Shown here: positions 17,589 through 26,495 of the stretch, in pieces
Numbering within the stretch: the first letter of the stretch is position 1
How the letters are laid out: every line of letters begins with the position of its first letter
Source: Micromonospora sp. WMMD961
GTDB lineage: Bacteria; Actinomycetota; Actinomycetes; Mycobacteriales; Micromonosporaceae
Length of the DNA: 64,000 nucleotides
Reading direction: 5' to 3'
NCBI RefSeq assembly: GCF_029626145.1
Contig: NZ_JARUBJ010000002.1
Coordinates: 6,396,501 to 6,460,500 of the forward strand
Notes under the pieces: model-generated
Databases searched by the model: none
What the model saw: the letters and a program-made list of their open reading frames with translations, nothing else
Told to the model about the DNA's origin: nothing
Translations under genes and position numbers: made by a program

Positions 17589-18035
17589 GACCAGATCGTC
17601 TCACGACCGCCGCCCGCGGTTCCGACGACCTCGATCGGGCGACCCGTCGTCGACTCGATCAACACCGCCACCCGTGACCATCAGTGACGTGTTGCTAGTC
17701 ACTCTGAGTGAACAATTGTTCATTCGGTCACCATCGAAACAGGCAGACCGATGGCCGCCGACAGGGACCGGACGGACGACACGACGAGTGCCAGTTTGAT
17801 CCAGACCGTCGCATCAGACCCCGAAGACAACAGCATATTCGCAGGCAGACGACGTTTCGCATGATTTGGGCTAGCAGGCCGACACCAGGTCGACAAGGGG
17901 CTCGACCCCAGCCGTTACCCACCCGCAACCGCGGCGTTGTCGAAGCCTCGCCGCCGACCTACCGTTACCGCTTGTTGCGCAGCGTAAACCCAGCGTCGGG
18001 CCTGACTGCGCAGCGTGAGGAGATGAGGAGGCTCA
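17589..18035. other. Divergent control region between folD and oppA-type operon 1
   Basis: The 447-base gap is AT-richer than its surroundings. It contains the 20-bp near-palindrome at 17706-17725 and a 10-bp direct repeat TGCGCAGCGT at 17976-17985 and 18007-18016, 20 to 60 bases before the substrate-binding protein gene. GAGGAG precedes that gene. I cannot place a convincing -35/-10 pair. Confidence 0.5.
17706..17725. promoter_or_regulatory. Near-perfect 20-bp palindrome, candidate operator
   Basis: GAGTGAACAATTGTTCATTC is symmetric at 9 of 10 positions, with the perfect 14-bp core TGAACAATTGTTCA. An AT-rich palindrome in this GC-rich genome, between divergent genes, is best explained as a repressor site for operon 1, folD, or both. 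Confidence 0.5.
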
Positions 18036-19637
18036 ATGCGAGTTCGTAGACTCGCCGCCTGGACCGCCCTCCCGCTCGCGGTGACGCTGGGCCTCGCGGC
18101 CTGCGGCAGCGGCGGAGACGGTGGATCCGGTGGCAGCGACGGTTCGGCGGTCAGCATCCAGATCGGCGAGCCGAAGCACCTGGTTCCCACCAACACCACC
18201 GAGACGTCCGGCGCACAGGTGCTCACCGGCCTGTTCAGCCCGCTCGTCGACTACGACGCCCAGAACAAGCCGTACGAGGTCGCCGCGCAGTCGATCACCT
18301 CGTCCGACAACAAGGTCTGGACGATCAAGCTCAAGGACGGCTACACCTTCCACAACGGCGAGAAGGTCACGTCCGAGGACTACATCAACGCCTGGAACTA
18401 CGGCGCGTACGCCCCCAACGGTCAGGACAGCAACTACTTCTTCGAGAAGATCGCTGGCTACACGGACCTGCAGGGCAAGGAGCCGAAGGCCAAGGAGATG
18501 TCCGGCCTGAAGAAGGTCGACGACCTCACCTTCAGCGTGACGCTGGCCGACCCGTACATCGACTTCCGGACGATGCTCGGCTACACCGCCTTCTACCCGA
18601 TGCCGGACGCCGCGTTCTCGGCTCCGGGCGTGCTCAAGGACTCCTACGAGCAGGCGCCGATCGGGCAGGGCCCCTTCAAGATGAAGGGCACCTGGCAGCA
18701 CGACAGCAAGATCGATGTCGAGCGCTACGACGCGTACCCGGGTGAGAAGCCCAAGGTGAAGAACGTCGAGTTCCGGATCTACCAGCAGCTCACCGCGGCC
18801 TACGCGGACGTCCTGGCGGACAACCTGGACGTGCTGCCCACGATCCCGACCGAGAGCCTGAGCACCGCGCCGAGCGACCTGGGCGACCGGTACCAGACCA
18901 GCCCGATGTCGTCGTTCCAGTTCCTGGCGTTCCCGACGTTCGACAAGGACTACAGCAACCCGGACGTCCGTAAGGCCATCTCGATGGCGATCGACCGTGA
19001 CGAGATCACCAAGTCGGTCTTCAAGGGCTCGCAGACGCCGGCGCGCTCCTTCGTCTCGCCGGTCCTGCCGGGCTACCGGGAGAACACCGCGGGCACGGCC
19101 GCCGAGTTCAACCCGACCGAGGCCAAGAAGCTCTACCAGGCCGCCGGTGGCCCGTCGAAGATCGTCATCTCCTACAACGGCGACGGCGGTCACAAGGACT
19201 GGGTCGACGCCACGGTCAACCAGCTCAAGGCCAACCTGGGTGTCGACGCCGTCGGTTCGGCCGAGCCGAAGTTCGCCGACCTGCTCACCAAGGTCGAGAA
19301 GAAGCAGCCGGTGGGTGCCTTCCGGATGGGTTGGGTCATGGACTACCCGACCATGGAGGACTACCTCGGCCCGCTGTACAGCACGAACGGCTCGTCGAAC
19401 TACTACGGCTACAGCAGCCCGGAGTTCGACAGGCTGGTCAAGGAGGGTTCCGCCGCCAAGACGCAGGACGAGGCGATCGCCAAGTACCAGCAGGCGGAGG
19501 ACATCCTGGCCAAGGACATGCCGGTGATCCCGCTCCGCTTCGGCGAGAACGTGTTCGGCCACTCGTCCAAGGTCAAGAACGTGGAGATGGACCTGTTCCA
19601 GCGGGTCAACCTCGTCAAGATCGAAGCGGCCAGCTGA
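18036..19637 (+). CDS. Extracellular substrate-binding lipoprotein of peptide-type ABC transporter 1
   Basis: The 533-residue protein belongs to solute-binding family 5 (OppA/DppA). It begins with a signal peptide whose lipobox LAAC places the acylated Cys near residue 24, so it is anchored outside the membrane. Segments such as YTFHNGEKVTSEDYINAWN and VRKAISMAIDRDEI are typical of peptide binding proteins. AGGAGG lies before the ATG. It is the first gene of the operon, followed by a strong hairpin before the permeases, which would let the binding protein be made in excess. The likely ligands are oligopeptides; nickel or sugar ligands occur in the same family. Confidence 0.88.
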   Translation: MRVRRLAAWTALPLAVTLGLAACGSGGDGGSGGSDGSAVSIQIGEPKHLVPTNTTETSGAQVLTGLFSPLVDYDAQNKPYEVAAQSITSSDNKVWTIKLKDGYTFHNGEKVTSEDYINAWNYGAYAPNGQDSNYFFEKIAGYTDLQGKEPKAKEMSGLKKVDDLTFSVTLADPYIDFRTMLGYTAFYPMPDAAFSAPGVLKDSYEQAPIGQGPFKMKGTWQHDSKIDVERYDAYPGEKPKVKNVEFRIYQQLTAAYADVLADNLDVLPTIPTESLSTAPSDLGDRYQTSPMSSFQFLAFPTFDKDYSNPDVRKAISMAIDRDEITKSVFKGSQTPARSFVSPVLPGYRENTAGTAAEFNPTEAKKLYQAAGGPSKIVISYNGDGGHKDWVDATVNQLKANLGVDAVGSAEPKFADLLTKVEKKQPVGAFRMGWVMDYPTMEDYLGPLYSTNGSSNYYGYSSPEFDRLVKEGSAAKTQDEAIAKYQQAEDILAKDMPVIPLRFGENVFGHSSKVKNVEMDLFQRVNLVKIEAAS

Positions 19638-19646
19638 GCTGACCAT

Positions 19647-19693
19647 GGTGCGGGCCACCCGGGCGACGATGCCCGGGTGGCCCGGACCGCACC
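19647..19693 (+). terminator. Hairpin between binding protein and permease genes of operon 1
   Basis: A 13-bp perfect stem, GGGCCACCCGGGC with its complement and a GACGAT loop, is extended by GGTGCG/CGCACC flanks with a small bulge. It sits 15-56 bases after the binding-protein stop. It is probably a partial terminator or 3' stabiliser setting the ratio of binding protein to permease. Confidence 0.6.
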
Positions 19694-19839
19694 ACCGGGG
19701 GCCGGGCCGCAACAGCGGGCCCGGCCCGACCCGGTGGCGCCGGCATCCCCGGGCCGGACGGCACGTCTCCGATATTTCGGGTACGACCAGAGATGCCGTC
19801 CTGCGACCCTTTCGCACATTTCCGGAGAGACTGCTAAGC

Positions 19840-20778
19840 ATGTTCCGCTACATCTTGCGGCGCCTACTGCAGATGGTCCTGGCGTTCTTCGGGACCACCC
19901 TGATCGTCTACGCGCTGACATTCGCCGGGCAGGGTGACCCGATCCAGGCGCTCGCCGGTGAGCGGCCGGTGACGCCAGCCCAACGGGCCTACCTGACCGA
20001 GAAGTACCACCTGGACGCCACCGGCGTCGGTGGCTTCTTCTACCGCTACTTCGACTACGTGAAGAACCTGCTCCAGGGCAACCTGGGCGAGTCACTCACC
20101 GGTCGGAACATCGGCGACATTCTCCAGCAGGCCTGGCCGGTCACCGTACGGCTCGCGCTCATCGCGCTCGCCGTGGCGATCATCTTCGGGGTCAGTGCCG
20201 GAGTGATCGCCGGCATTCGCCGGGCCGGCATCTTCGACAACTCGACGCTGGTGCTGACCCTGTTGGTGCTGGGCATCCCGACCATCGTGCTGGCGCCGCT
20301 GGCGCAGTTCTTCCTAGGCGTCAAGTGGCAGCTCTTCCCGCCCACGGCCGGCTCCGACCCGTCGTTCTACGCGCTCCTGCTGCCAGGCATCGTGCTCGGC
20401 TCGCTGTCGCTGGCCACCGCGCTGCGGCTCACCCGCGCCTCGGTGGCGGAGAACCTGCGTGCGGACTACGTCCGGACCGCCCGGTCGAAGGGCCTGGTCA
20501 AGCGCCGCATCGTCATCGTCCACGTACTGCGCAACTCCCTCATCCCGGTCATCACCTTCCTCGGTGTGGAGCTGGGCAACCTGATGAGCGGCGCGATCAT
20601 CACCGAGGGCGTCTTCAACATCCCCGGCGTGGGCTTCAACCTGTTCCGCGGCATCCGCACCGAGGACGGCCCCCTGGTGGTGGGCATCGTCAGTGTGCTC
20701 GTCGTGGTCTACCTGGTCTCGAACCTGGTGGTGGACGTCCTGTACGCCGTACTCGACCCGAGGATCCGCTATGAGTGA
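19840..20778 (+). CDS. Peptide-type ABC transporter permease (OppB/DppB-like), operon 1
   Basis: A 312-residue inner-membrane permease with six helices. The first is in RRLLQMVLAFFGTTLIVYAL. The EAA coupling loop is in RTARSKGLVKRRIVIVHVLR. The start at 19840 (MFRYILRR) follows CCGGAGAG; upstream in-frame starts fall in the hairpin region. The C-terminal DPRIRYE matches the operon 2 permease exactly, showing the two permeases are paralogues. It pairs with the OppC-like permease downstream. Confidence 0.9.
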   Translation: MFRYILRRLLQMVLAFFGTTLIVYALTFAGQGDPIQALAGERPVTPAQRAYLTEKYHLDATGVGGFFYRYFDYVKNLLQGNLGESLTGRNIGDILQQAWPVTVRLALIALAVAIIFGVSAGVIAGIRRAGIFDNSTLVLTLLVLGIPTIVLAPLAQFFLGVKWQLFPPTAGSDPSFYALLLPGIVLGSLSLATALRLTRASVAENLRADYVRTARSKGLVKRRIVIVHVLRNSLIPVITFLGVELGNLMSGAIITEGVFNIPGVGFNLFRGIRTEDGPLVVGIVSVLVVVYLVSNLVVDVLYAVLDPRIRYE

Positions 20779-20850
20779 GCGCAGCGAACGAATCATCAGC
20801 GCAGCGTGCCTGGCCCCTCATGCCGGCGCCGAGCGCAGCGAGGTGCGGGC
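20777..20850 (+). repeat. Spacer with repeated GAGCGCAGCGA between permease genes
   Basis: The 72-base gap carries GAGCGCAGCGA at its start (20777, overlapping the OppB-like stop codon) and again at 20831, with a partial AGCGCAGCG between. The short element looks like an expanded repeat in a within-operon spacer. No ribosome site of normal strength is otherwise seen before the OppC-like start. Confidence 0.45.
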
Positions 20851-21807
20851 ATGAGCGACTTCGAAACCGTGGCCTCCAGCGAGAACCAGGCCGCGCGGCG
20901 TGGCCCCTCGGGCGAGCCGGGAACACCAAACCAGGTCGGTACGCCGAACAAGCCCCGCAGCCTGGCCGGAGACGCCTGGCGCGACCTGCGCCGCAACCCG
21001 ATCTTCTGGATCTCGCTGACGCTGGTGGTCATCTTCACCCTGATGGCGCTGCTCCCCGGGGTGTTCACCGCCAACAACCCGAACGACTGCCTGCTGTCCC
21101 GGCAGCACGCCGGGCCGTCCGGCGGGGCCATCTTCGGGTACGACTTCCAGGGGTGCGACACCTACTCCCGGGCGGTCTACGGCACCCGGGCCTCGCTGCT
21201 GGTCGGCGCGCTCGCGGCGCTCGGCACCGGGATCATCGCCCTGGTGATCGGCATGCTGGCCGGTTACTTCGGCCGGTGGGTCGACGCGGTGCTCTCCCGG
21301 GTGATCGACGTGGTGCTCGGCATTCCGCTGCTGCTGGCCGCGATCGTGCTGCTCAAGCGGGTGTCCAGCGACAGCCAGTGGGCGCGGATCGGTGCGGTCG
21401 TCTTCGTGCTGGCCCTCCTCGGCTGGACCACCGCCGCCCGGGTGGTCCGCTCCTCGGTGATCACCGCCAAGGAGCAGGACTACGTCGCCGCGGCGCGGAT
21501 GCTCGGCGCCGGCAACAGCCGGATCATGTGGCGGCACATCCTGCCGAACTCGCTGGCCCCGGTCATCGTCGTGCTGACCATCGCGCTCGGCTCGTTCATC
21601 GCGGCCGAGGCGACGCTCTCCTTCCTGGGCATCGGCCTGAAGGCGCCGACCATCTCGTGGGGGCAGGACATCGACACCGGCCGGATCCACATGCGGGAGG
21701 CGGCCACGCCGTTGATCGTCCCGTCGGCGTTCCTCGCGCTGACCGTGCTGGCGTTCATCATGCTCGGCGACGCGATCCGTGACGCCTTCGACCCGAAGCT
21801 GCGGTGA
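20851..21807 (+). CDS. Peptide-type ABC transporter permease (OppC/DppC-like), operon 1
   Basis: This 318-residue permease starts at MSDFETV (20851). An N-terminal cytoplasmic segment of about 50 residues ends in AGDAWRDLRRNPIFW, followed by six helices. The EAA loop lies in AARMLGAGNSRIMWRHILPN. A loop with two cysteines (NDCLLS and FQGCDTY) lies outside the membrane after helix 1, and a disulfide is possible. The C-terminus AFDPKLR closely matches that of the operon 2 counterpart. Confidence 0.9.
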   Translation: MSDFETVASSENQAARRGPSGEPGTPNQVGTPNKPRSLAGDAWRDLRRNPIFWISLTLVVIFTLMALLPGVFTANNPNDCLLSRQHAGPSGGAIFGYDFQGCDTYSRAVYGTRASLLVGALAALGTGIIALVIGMLAGYFGRWVDAVLSRVIDVVLGIPLLLAAIVLLKRVSSDSQWARIGAVVFVLALLGWTTAARVVRSSVITAKEQDYVAAARMLGAGNSRIMWRHILPNSLAPVIVVLTIALGSFIAAEATLSFLGIGLKAPTISWGQDIDTGRIHMREAATPLIVPSAFLALTVLAFIMLGDAIRDAFDPKLR

Positions 21808-21871
21808 GCATGCGAGCGCGAGGAGTGAGCGCGGCAGGCCCCGCAGTCGCGAGCGAAAGGCAGGCACCGTC

Positions 21872-22903
21872 ATGACCGTTCAACCCACACCCGCCTCCGC
21901 CACGCCCGAGGGCGGCCACCTGCTCGAGTTGCGGGACCTGCACGTCGAGTTCCGCACCAACGAGGGTGTGGCCCGCGTGATCAACGGCGTGTCGTACCAC
22001 CTGGACGCCGGCGAGACACTTGCCGTGCTCGGCGAGTCGGGCTCGGGCAAGTCGGTCACCGCCCAGGCGATCATGGGCATCCTGGACACCCCGCCCGCGT
22101 TCGTCCGCTCCGGCCAGATCCTCTACCGGGGTCAGGACCTGCTCACCAGCTCCGAGGAGCAGCGTCGACAGGTACGCGGCAAGGAGATCGCGATGATCTT
22201 CCAGGACGCACTCTCCGCCCTGAACCCGGTGTTCCCGGTCGGCTGGCAGATCGGTGAGACGTTGCGTCAACGCGGGGGCATGTCCCGGGCCGACGCCCGG
22301 CGGCGCGCCATCGAGTTGATGGACCTGGTCAAGATCCCGGGCGCCGCCAAGCGCATCGGCGACTACCCGCACCAGTTCTCCGGCGGCATGCGGCAGCGCG
22401 TCATGATCGCCATGGCGCTGGCGCTGGACCCGAAGGTGTTGATCGCCGACGAGCCCACCACGGCCCTCGACGTGACCGTCCAGGCCCAGATCATGGACCT
22501 GCTCGCCGACCTGCGCCGCGAACTCAACATGGCGATGATCCTGATCACCCACGACCTGGGAGTGGTCGCCGGTGTCGCGGACCGGATCGCCGTCATGTAC
22601 GCCGGTCGGATCGTCGAGCACGCGGACGTCCGCTCGCTCTACAAGGCGCCCGCCCACCCGTACACCAAGGGGTTGTTGGAGTCGATCCCGCGCCTGGACG
22701 TCCGTGGCGAGGAGCTGTCGACGATCAAGGGGTTGCCGCCGAACCTGATGCGCATCCCGTCCGGCTGCCCGTTCCACCCCCGGTGCCCGTACGTCCAGCA
22801 GGTCTGCGTGGACGTCGTACCGCACGACCTGGTCCTCGGCGACGGCCGGACCAGCGCTTGCCACTTCGCGCAGGAGGTCCGTGATGACAGCGTCGCCCGC
22901 TAA
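21872..22903 (+). CDS. Peptide-type ABC transporter ATPase (OppD/DppD-like), operon 1
   Basis: A 343-residue ATPase with Walker A GESGSGKS, signature QFSGGMRQR, Walker B VLIADEPTTALD, H-loop ILITHDLG, and the C-terminal oligopeptide-transporter extension PYTKGLLESIPRL plus the cysteine-rich GCPFHPRCPYVQQVC, which in related proteins binds an iron-sulfur cluster. The start at 21872 (MTVQPTP) follows GAAAGG. It overlaps the OppF-like gene by 20 bases. It works as a heterodimer with that ATPase. Confidence 0.92.
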   Translation: MTVQPTPASATPEGGHLLELRDLHVEFRTNEGVARVINGVSYHLDAGETLAVLGESGSGKSVTAQAIMGILDTPPAFVRSGQILYRGQDLLTSSEEQRRQVRGKEIAMIFQDALSALNPVFPVGWQIGETLRQRGGMSRADARRRAIELMDLVKIPGAAKRIGDYPHQFSGGMRQRVMIAMALALDPKVLIADEPTTALDVTVQAQIMDLLADLRRELNMAMILITHDLGVVAGVADRIAVMYAGRIVEHADVRSLYKAPAHPYTKGLLESIPRLDVRGEELSTIKGLPPNLMRIPSGCPFHPRCPYVQQVCVDVVPHDLVLGDGRTSACHFAQEVRDDSVAR

Positions 22904-23915
22904 CCCCACCAAGGTCCGCGGCGAGGCCATCCTCTCCGTCGACAACCTGGTGAAGCACTTCCCGATCACCCAGGGCGTGCTGTTCCAGCGGCAGGTCGGC
23001 GCGGTCAAGGCCGTCGACGGGGTGAGCTTCGAGCTGCGTCGGGGAGAGACGCTCGGTGTCGTCGGCGAGTCCGGCTGCGGCAAGTCCACCCTCGCCCGGC
23101 TGCTGATGCGGCTGGAGACGCCCACCTCGGGAAGCGCGACCCTGGAGGGCCGGGACCTGTTCAAGGCCTCCGGTGGTGAACTGCGCCGGGTGCGCCGCAA
23201 CATGCAGATGGTGATGCAGGACCCGTACACCTCGCTCAACCCGCGGATGACCGTCGGCGACATCATCGGCGAGCCGTTCGAGATCCACCCGGATGCCGCG
23301 CCCAAGGGCAGCAAGCAGCGGCGTGTCCAGGAACTGTTGGACCTGGTCGGGCTCAACCCGGAGCACATCAACAGGTACCCGCACCAGTTCTCCGGCGGCC
23401 AGCGTCAGCGCATTGGCATCGCCCGGGCGCTCGCGCTCCGGCCCGACGTGATCGTCTGCGACGAGCCGGTGTCGGCGCTCGACGTCTCCATCCAGGCCCA
23501 GGTGATCAACCTGCTCAAGCAGTTGCAGGACGAGCTGGGACTGTCGTACATCTTCATCGCCCACGACTTGTCCGTGGTGCGGCACATCGCCGACCGGGTC
23601 GCGGTGATGTACCTCGGTCGGATCGTGGAGATCGGCACCGAGGACGAGATCTACGAGCGGGCCACCCACCCGTACACCCAGGCTCTGCTCTCCGCCGTGC
23701 CGGTGCCCGACCCGGAGGCCCGCGACCAGCGCACCATGATCCGGCTGGTCGGCGACGTGCCCAGCCCGGCCGACCCGCCGAGCGGGTGCCACTTCCGCAC
23801 CCGCTGCTGGAAGGCCCAGGACATCTGCGCCAAGGAAGATCCGCAAGCGGTCCCGAGGGCGGCCGACCCGCACCCGTCCGCCTGCCACTTCGCCGAACTC
23901 CACCCCACACCCTGA
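22884..23915 (+). CDS. Peptide-type ABC transporter ATPase (OppF/DppF-like), operon 1
   Basis: A 343-residue ATPase with Walker A GESGCGKST, Q-loop MQDPYTSLNPRM, signature QFSGGQRQR, Walker B VIVCDEPVSALD, H-loop FIAHDLS and the oligopeptide-transporter C-terminal segment YTQALLSAVPVPDP. AGGAGG at 22872-22877 is best spaced for the ATG at 22884; GTG at 22881 is the alternative. It is the last gene of the five-gene operon. The palindromic repeat copy 2 follows its stop after 16 bases and may serve as the end of the transcript. Confidence 0.92.
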   Translation: MTASPANPTKVRGEAILSVDNLVKHFPITQGVLFQRQVGAVKAVDGVSFELRRGETLGVVGESGCGKSTLARLLMRLETPTSGSATLEGRDLFKASGGELRRVRRNMQMVMQDPYTSLNPRMTVGDIIGEPFEIHPDAAPKGSKQRRVQELLDLVGLNPEHINRYPHQFSGGQRQRIGIARALALRPDVIVCDEPVSALDVSIQAQVINLLKQLQDELGLSYIFIAHDLSVVRHIADRVAVMYLGRIVEIGTEDEIYERATHPYTQALLSAVPVPDPEARDQRTMIRLVGDVPSPADPPSGCHFRTRCWKAQDICAKEDPQAVPRAADPHPSACHFAELHPTP

Positions 23916-23931
23916 CCCGTCCGCCTCACAC

Positions 23932-24006
23932 GTCGATCATGGAGTTGTGGTGGCCGATTTATCGACCGATACCCCTTTTGCGGGGCACCACAACTCCATG
24001 ATCGAC
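23932..24006. repeat. Long palindromic repeat, copy 2 (variant)
   Basis: Perfect 21-bp arms (23932-23952 and 23986-24006) around a 33-base loop that itself holds CCCC-TTTTGC-GGGG. The arm core GATCATGGAGTTGTGG is a variant of the GATCATGAAGTTAT core of the other two copies. It lies between the convergent stops of the OppF-like gene and purH. Confidence 0.88.
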
Positions 24007-24031
24007 CGGGGCGGGGGGCGGGGGCGGGGGG

Positions 24032-25603
24032 TTAGTGGAAGAAGTGGCGGGTTCCGGTTAGGTACATCGTCACGTTGGCCTTCTTGGCCGCTTCGATGAC
24101 TTCTTCGTCGCGGATCGAGCCGCCCGGCTGGACGATGGCGCGGACGCCGGCGTCGATGAGGATCTGCGGGCCGTCGGCGAACGGGAAGAACGCGTCCGAG
24201 GCCGCCACCGAACCGCGGGCCCGGTCGGGGCCGGCGCGGTTCACCGCGAGCTGCGCGGAGTCCACCCGGTTGACCTGACCCATGCCGACGCCGACGGTGG
24301 CGCCGTCCTTGGCCAGCAGGATCGCGTTGCTCTTCACCGCGCGGACCGCCCGCCAGGCGAACGCGAGATCGCGCAGCAACTCCTCGTCGGCGGCCTCGCC
24401 GGTGGCCAACCGCCAGTTGGCCGGGTCGTCGCCGGAGGCGTTCACCCGGTCGGCGACCTGGGACAGCACGCCACCGGTCACCTGCCGCCACTCGACAGTC
24501 GCCGGGGTCCAAACCGGCGCGCGCAGCAGCCGGATGTTCTTCTTGGCCTGCAACACCTCGACCGCGCCCTCGTCGAACCCGGGGGCGACCACCACCTCGG
24601 TGAAGATGTCGGCGACCTGCCGGGCCAGTTCGACCGAGACCGGCCGGTTGACCGCGATGACGCCGCCGAACGCCGACACCGGGTCGCAGGCGTGCGCCCT
24701 GCGGTGCGCCTCGGCCACGTCCACGCCCACCGCGATGCCGCACGGGTTGGCGTGCTTGATGATCGCCACGGCCGGCTGGTCGGCGAAGTCGTTCGCGGCC
24801 CGCCAGGCGGCGTCGGCGTCGACGTAGTTGTTGTACGACATCTCCTTGCCGTGCAACTGCTCGGCCTGGGCCAGCCCCGCCGGGGCGTCCGGGTCGGTGT
24901 AGAGCCCCGCCGGCTGGTGCGGGTTCTCGCCGTAACGCAGCGCTGTCGACTTGCGCAGCGCCAGCCCCGCGAACTGCGGCCACCCGTCGTCGGCGGGCGC
25001 CAGCTCCTGGGCGCACCACTGGGCCACCGCGACGTCGTACTCGGCGATGTCGGCGAACGCCCGGGCGGCCAGCGCGCGGCGCTGGGCCAGGGTGAAGCCT
25101 CCCTCGGCGAGCGCGCCGAGCAGCGCCGGGTAAGCGGCCGGGTCGGTGAGCACGGCGACCGAGGCGTGGTTCTTGGCGGCGGCGCGCACCATGGCCGGGC
25201 CACCGATGTCGATCTGCTCCACGCACTCCTCGACTCCGGCGCCGGAGGCGACGGTCGCCTGGAACGGGTAGAGGTTGGAGACCAGCAGGTCGAACGCCGC
25301 CACCCCCAACTCGTCGAGCTGCGCGACGTGCGTGTCCTTACGCAGGTCGGCCAGGAGGCCGGCGTGCACCTTCGGGTGCAGGGTCTTCACCCGGCCGTCG
25401 AGCACCTCGGGGAACCCGGTCACCGTCTCCACCGCCGTCACCGGCACGCCGGCGGCGGCGATGGTGCCCGCCGTGCTGCCGGTGGACACGATCTCCACAC
25501 CGGCGGCGTGCAGGGCCTGGGCCAGGTCGGCCAGCCCGGTCTTGTCGTAGACGCTGACCAGCGCCCGCCTGATCGGGCGGCGCCCGTCCTGAGTGGGACT
25601 CAC
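24032..25603 (-). CDS. purH: Bifunctional AICAR transformylase / IMP cyclohydrolase
   Basis: The 523-residue enzyme performs the last two steps of IMP synthesis. The N-terminal cyclohydrolase (MGS-like) domain, about residues 1-200, includes ALVSVYDKTGL, GFPEVLDGRVKTLHPKVHAG and ISNLYPF-like VSNLYPFQ. The transformylase domain carries LRYGENPHQPAGL and the catalytic Lys-His in IIKHANPCG. The start chosen is GTG at 25603, which overlaps the purN stop (GTGA). An upstream TTG at 25636 would lie inside purN. It uses 10-formyl-THF, as made by FolD. Confidence 0.95.
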   Translation of the reverse strand: MSPTQDGRRPIRRALVSVYDKTGLADLAQALHAAGVEIVSTGSTAGTIAAAGVPVTAVETVTGFPEVLDGRVKTLHPKVHAGLLADLRKDTHVAQLDELGVAAFDLLVSNLYPFQATVASGAGVEECVEQIDIGGPAMVRAAAKNHASVAVLTDPAAYPALLGALAEGGFTLAQRRALAARAFADIAEYDVAVAQWCAQELAPADDGWPQFAGLALRKSTALRYGENPHQPAGLYTDPDAPAGLAQAEQLHGKEMSYNNYVDADAAWRAANDFADQPAVAIIKHANPCGIAVGVDVAEAHRRAHACDPVSAFGGVIAVNRPVSVELARQVADIFTEVVVAPGFDEGAVEVLQAKKNIRLLRAPVWTPATVEWRQVTGGVLSQVADRVNASGDDPANWRLATGEAADEELLRDLAFAWRAVRAVKSNAILLAKDGATVGVGMGQVNRVDSAQLAVNRAGPDRARGSVAASDAFFPFADGPQILIDAGVRAIVQPGGSIRDEEVIEAAKKANVTMYLTGTRHFFH

Positions 25604-26220
25604 GGAACCGTGACCTTCCTTCCGGTGATGGTCCAACCTTCGCGGACCAGACGGCCGACCTGCTCGACGAGCTGGCGCCGCTCGGCTTCCTTGATGCGCT
25701 CGGTGAGCGTGTCCACGTCGTCGTCGTCGAGCACCGGCACCGCGACCTGCGCGACGATCGGCCCGGTGTCCATGCCGGCGTCGACGAAGAAGAGGGTGGC
25801 ACCGGTGAGCTTCACGCCGTAGGCGAGCGCGTCACGCGGGCCGTGGATGCCGGGAAACGCCGGCAGCAGGGTGTTGTGGGTGTTCAGGTAGCGGTCGCCG
25901 AAGGCGGCGAGGAAGTGCGGCCCGACCAGCTTGAGGAAACCGGCGGAGATGACCAGGTCGGGTTGGTGCTTCGCGACGTGCGCGGTGAGCGCCCGGTCCC
26001 AGTCCTCCCGGGTGTCGTGGTCCCGGACCCGCTCGACGAAGGTCGGCACCCCGGCCGCCTCGGCCCGGTCCAGGCCCGCGATGCCGTCGCGGTCCGCGCC
26101 GACCGCCACGACCTGCGCGCCGTACGCGGGGTCGGCGGCGGCATCCAGCAGCGACTGGAGGTTGCTCCCGGAGCCGGAGATGAGGACGACGATGCGGGCG
26201 ACAGGCGCGGGCTCGGTCAC
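25600..26220 (-). CDS. purN: Phosphoribosylglycinamide formyltransferase
   Basis: The 206-residue GAR transformylase transfers a formyl group from 10-formyl-THF in purine synthesis. It shows VLISGSGSNLQSLL at the N-terminus, the catalytic Asn and His in YLNTHNTLLPAFPG and the Asp in FVDAGMDTGPIV. The GTG start at 26220 is 6 bases after TAGGGT (26227-26232 on the minus strand), so the mRNA may be leaderless. It is coupled to purH by a 4-base overlap, the usual arrangement. Confidence 0.94.
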   Translation of the reverse strand: MTEPAPVARIVVLISGSGSNLQSLLDAAADPAYGAQVVAVGADRDGIAGLDRAEAAGVPTFVERVRDHDTREDWDRALTAHVAKHQPDLVISAGFLKLVGPHFLAAFGDRYLNTHNTLLPAFPGIHGPRDALAYGVKLTGATLFFVDAGMDTGPIVAQVAVPVLDDDDVDTLTERIKEAERRQLVEQVGRLVREGWTITGRKVTVP

Positions 26221-26226
26221 CGGGCC

Positions 26227-26232
26227 ACCCTA
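26227..26232 (-). promoter_or_regulatory. Candidate -10 box of leaderless purN-purH mRNA
   Basis: On the minus strand TAGGGT (TAnnnT) ends 6 bases before the GTG start of purN, with no Shine-Dalgarno sequence between. Confidence 0.4.
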
Positions 26233-26495
26233 TCGGGCAGGTCAGCACGCCCTTCGGCTGGGCGGCGCGCCGATCTCTGACAGCGTCGACGTGCATCGAC
26301 CCGGTACGCTGCCGCTCGCTCGGGCCGAACGCCGCGCCGGTCCGCGACCCGTACCGATCCGGTCAACGGCAACCGTCGATCACCGGCACCATGACGATGT
26401 CGTCGTGATCCTGCGCTGTGCATTCCGAGGACTGACAGCGATCATGGGTGGAAACAACAGCAGTAACTGACGGAACCAGTTCAAGGAGCTTGTGA

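Noticed and set aside
25604..25636. TTG start for purH giving an 11-residue extension
   Set aside because: The GTG at 25603 overlaps the purN stop in the usual coupled manner and begins at the family N-terminus.
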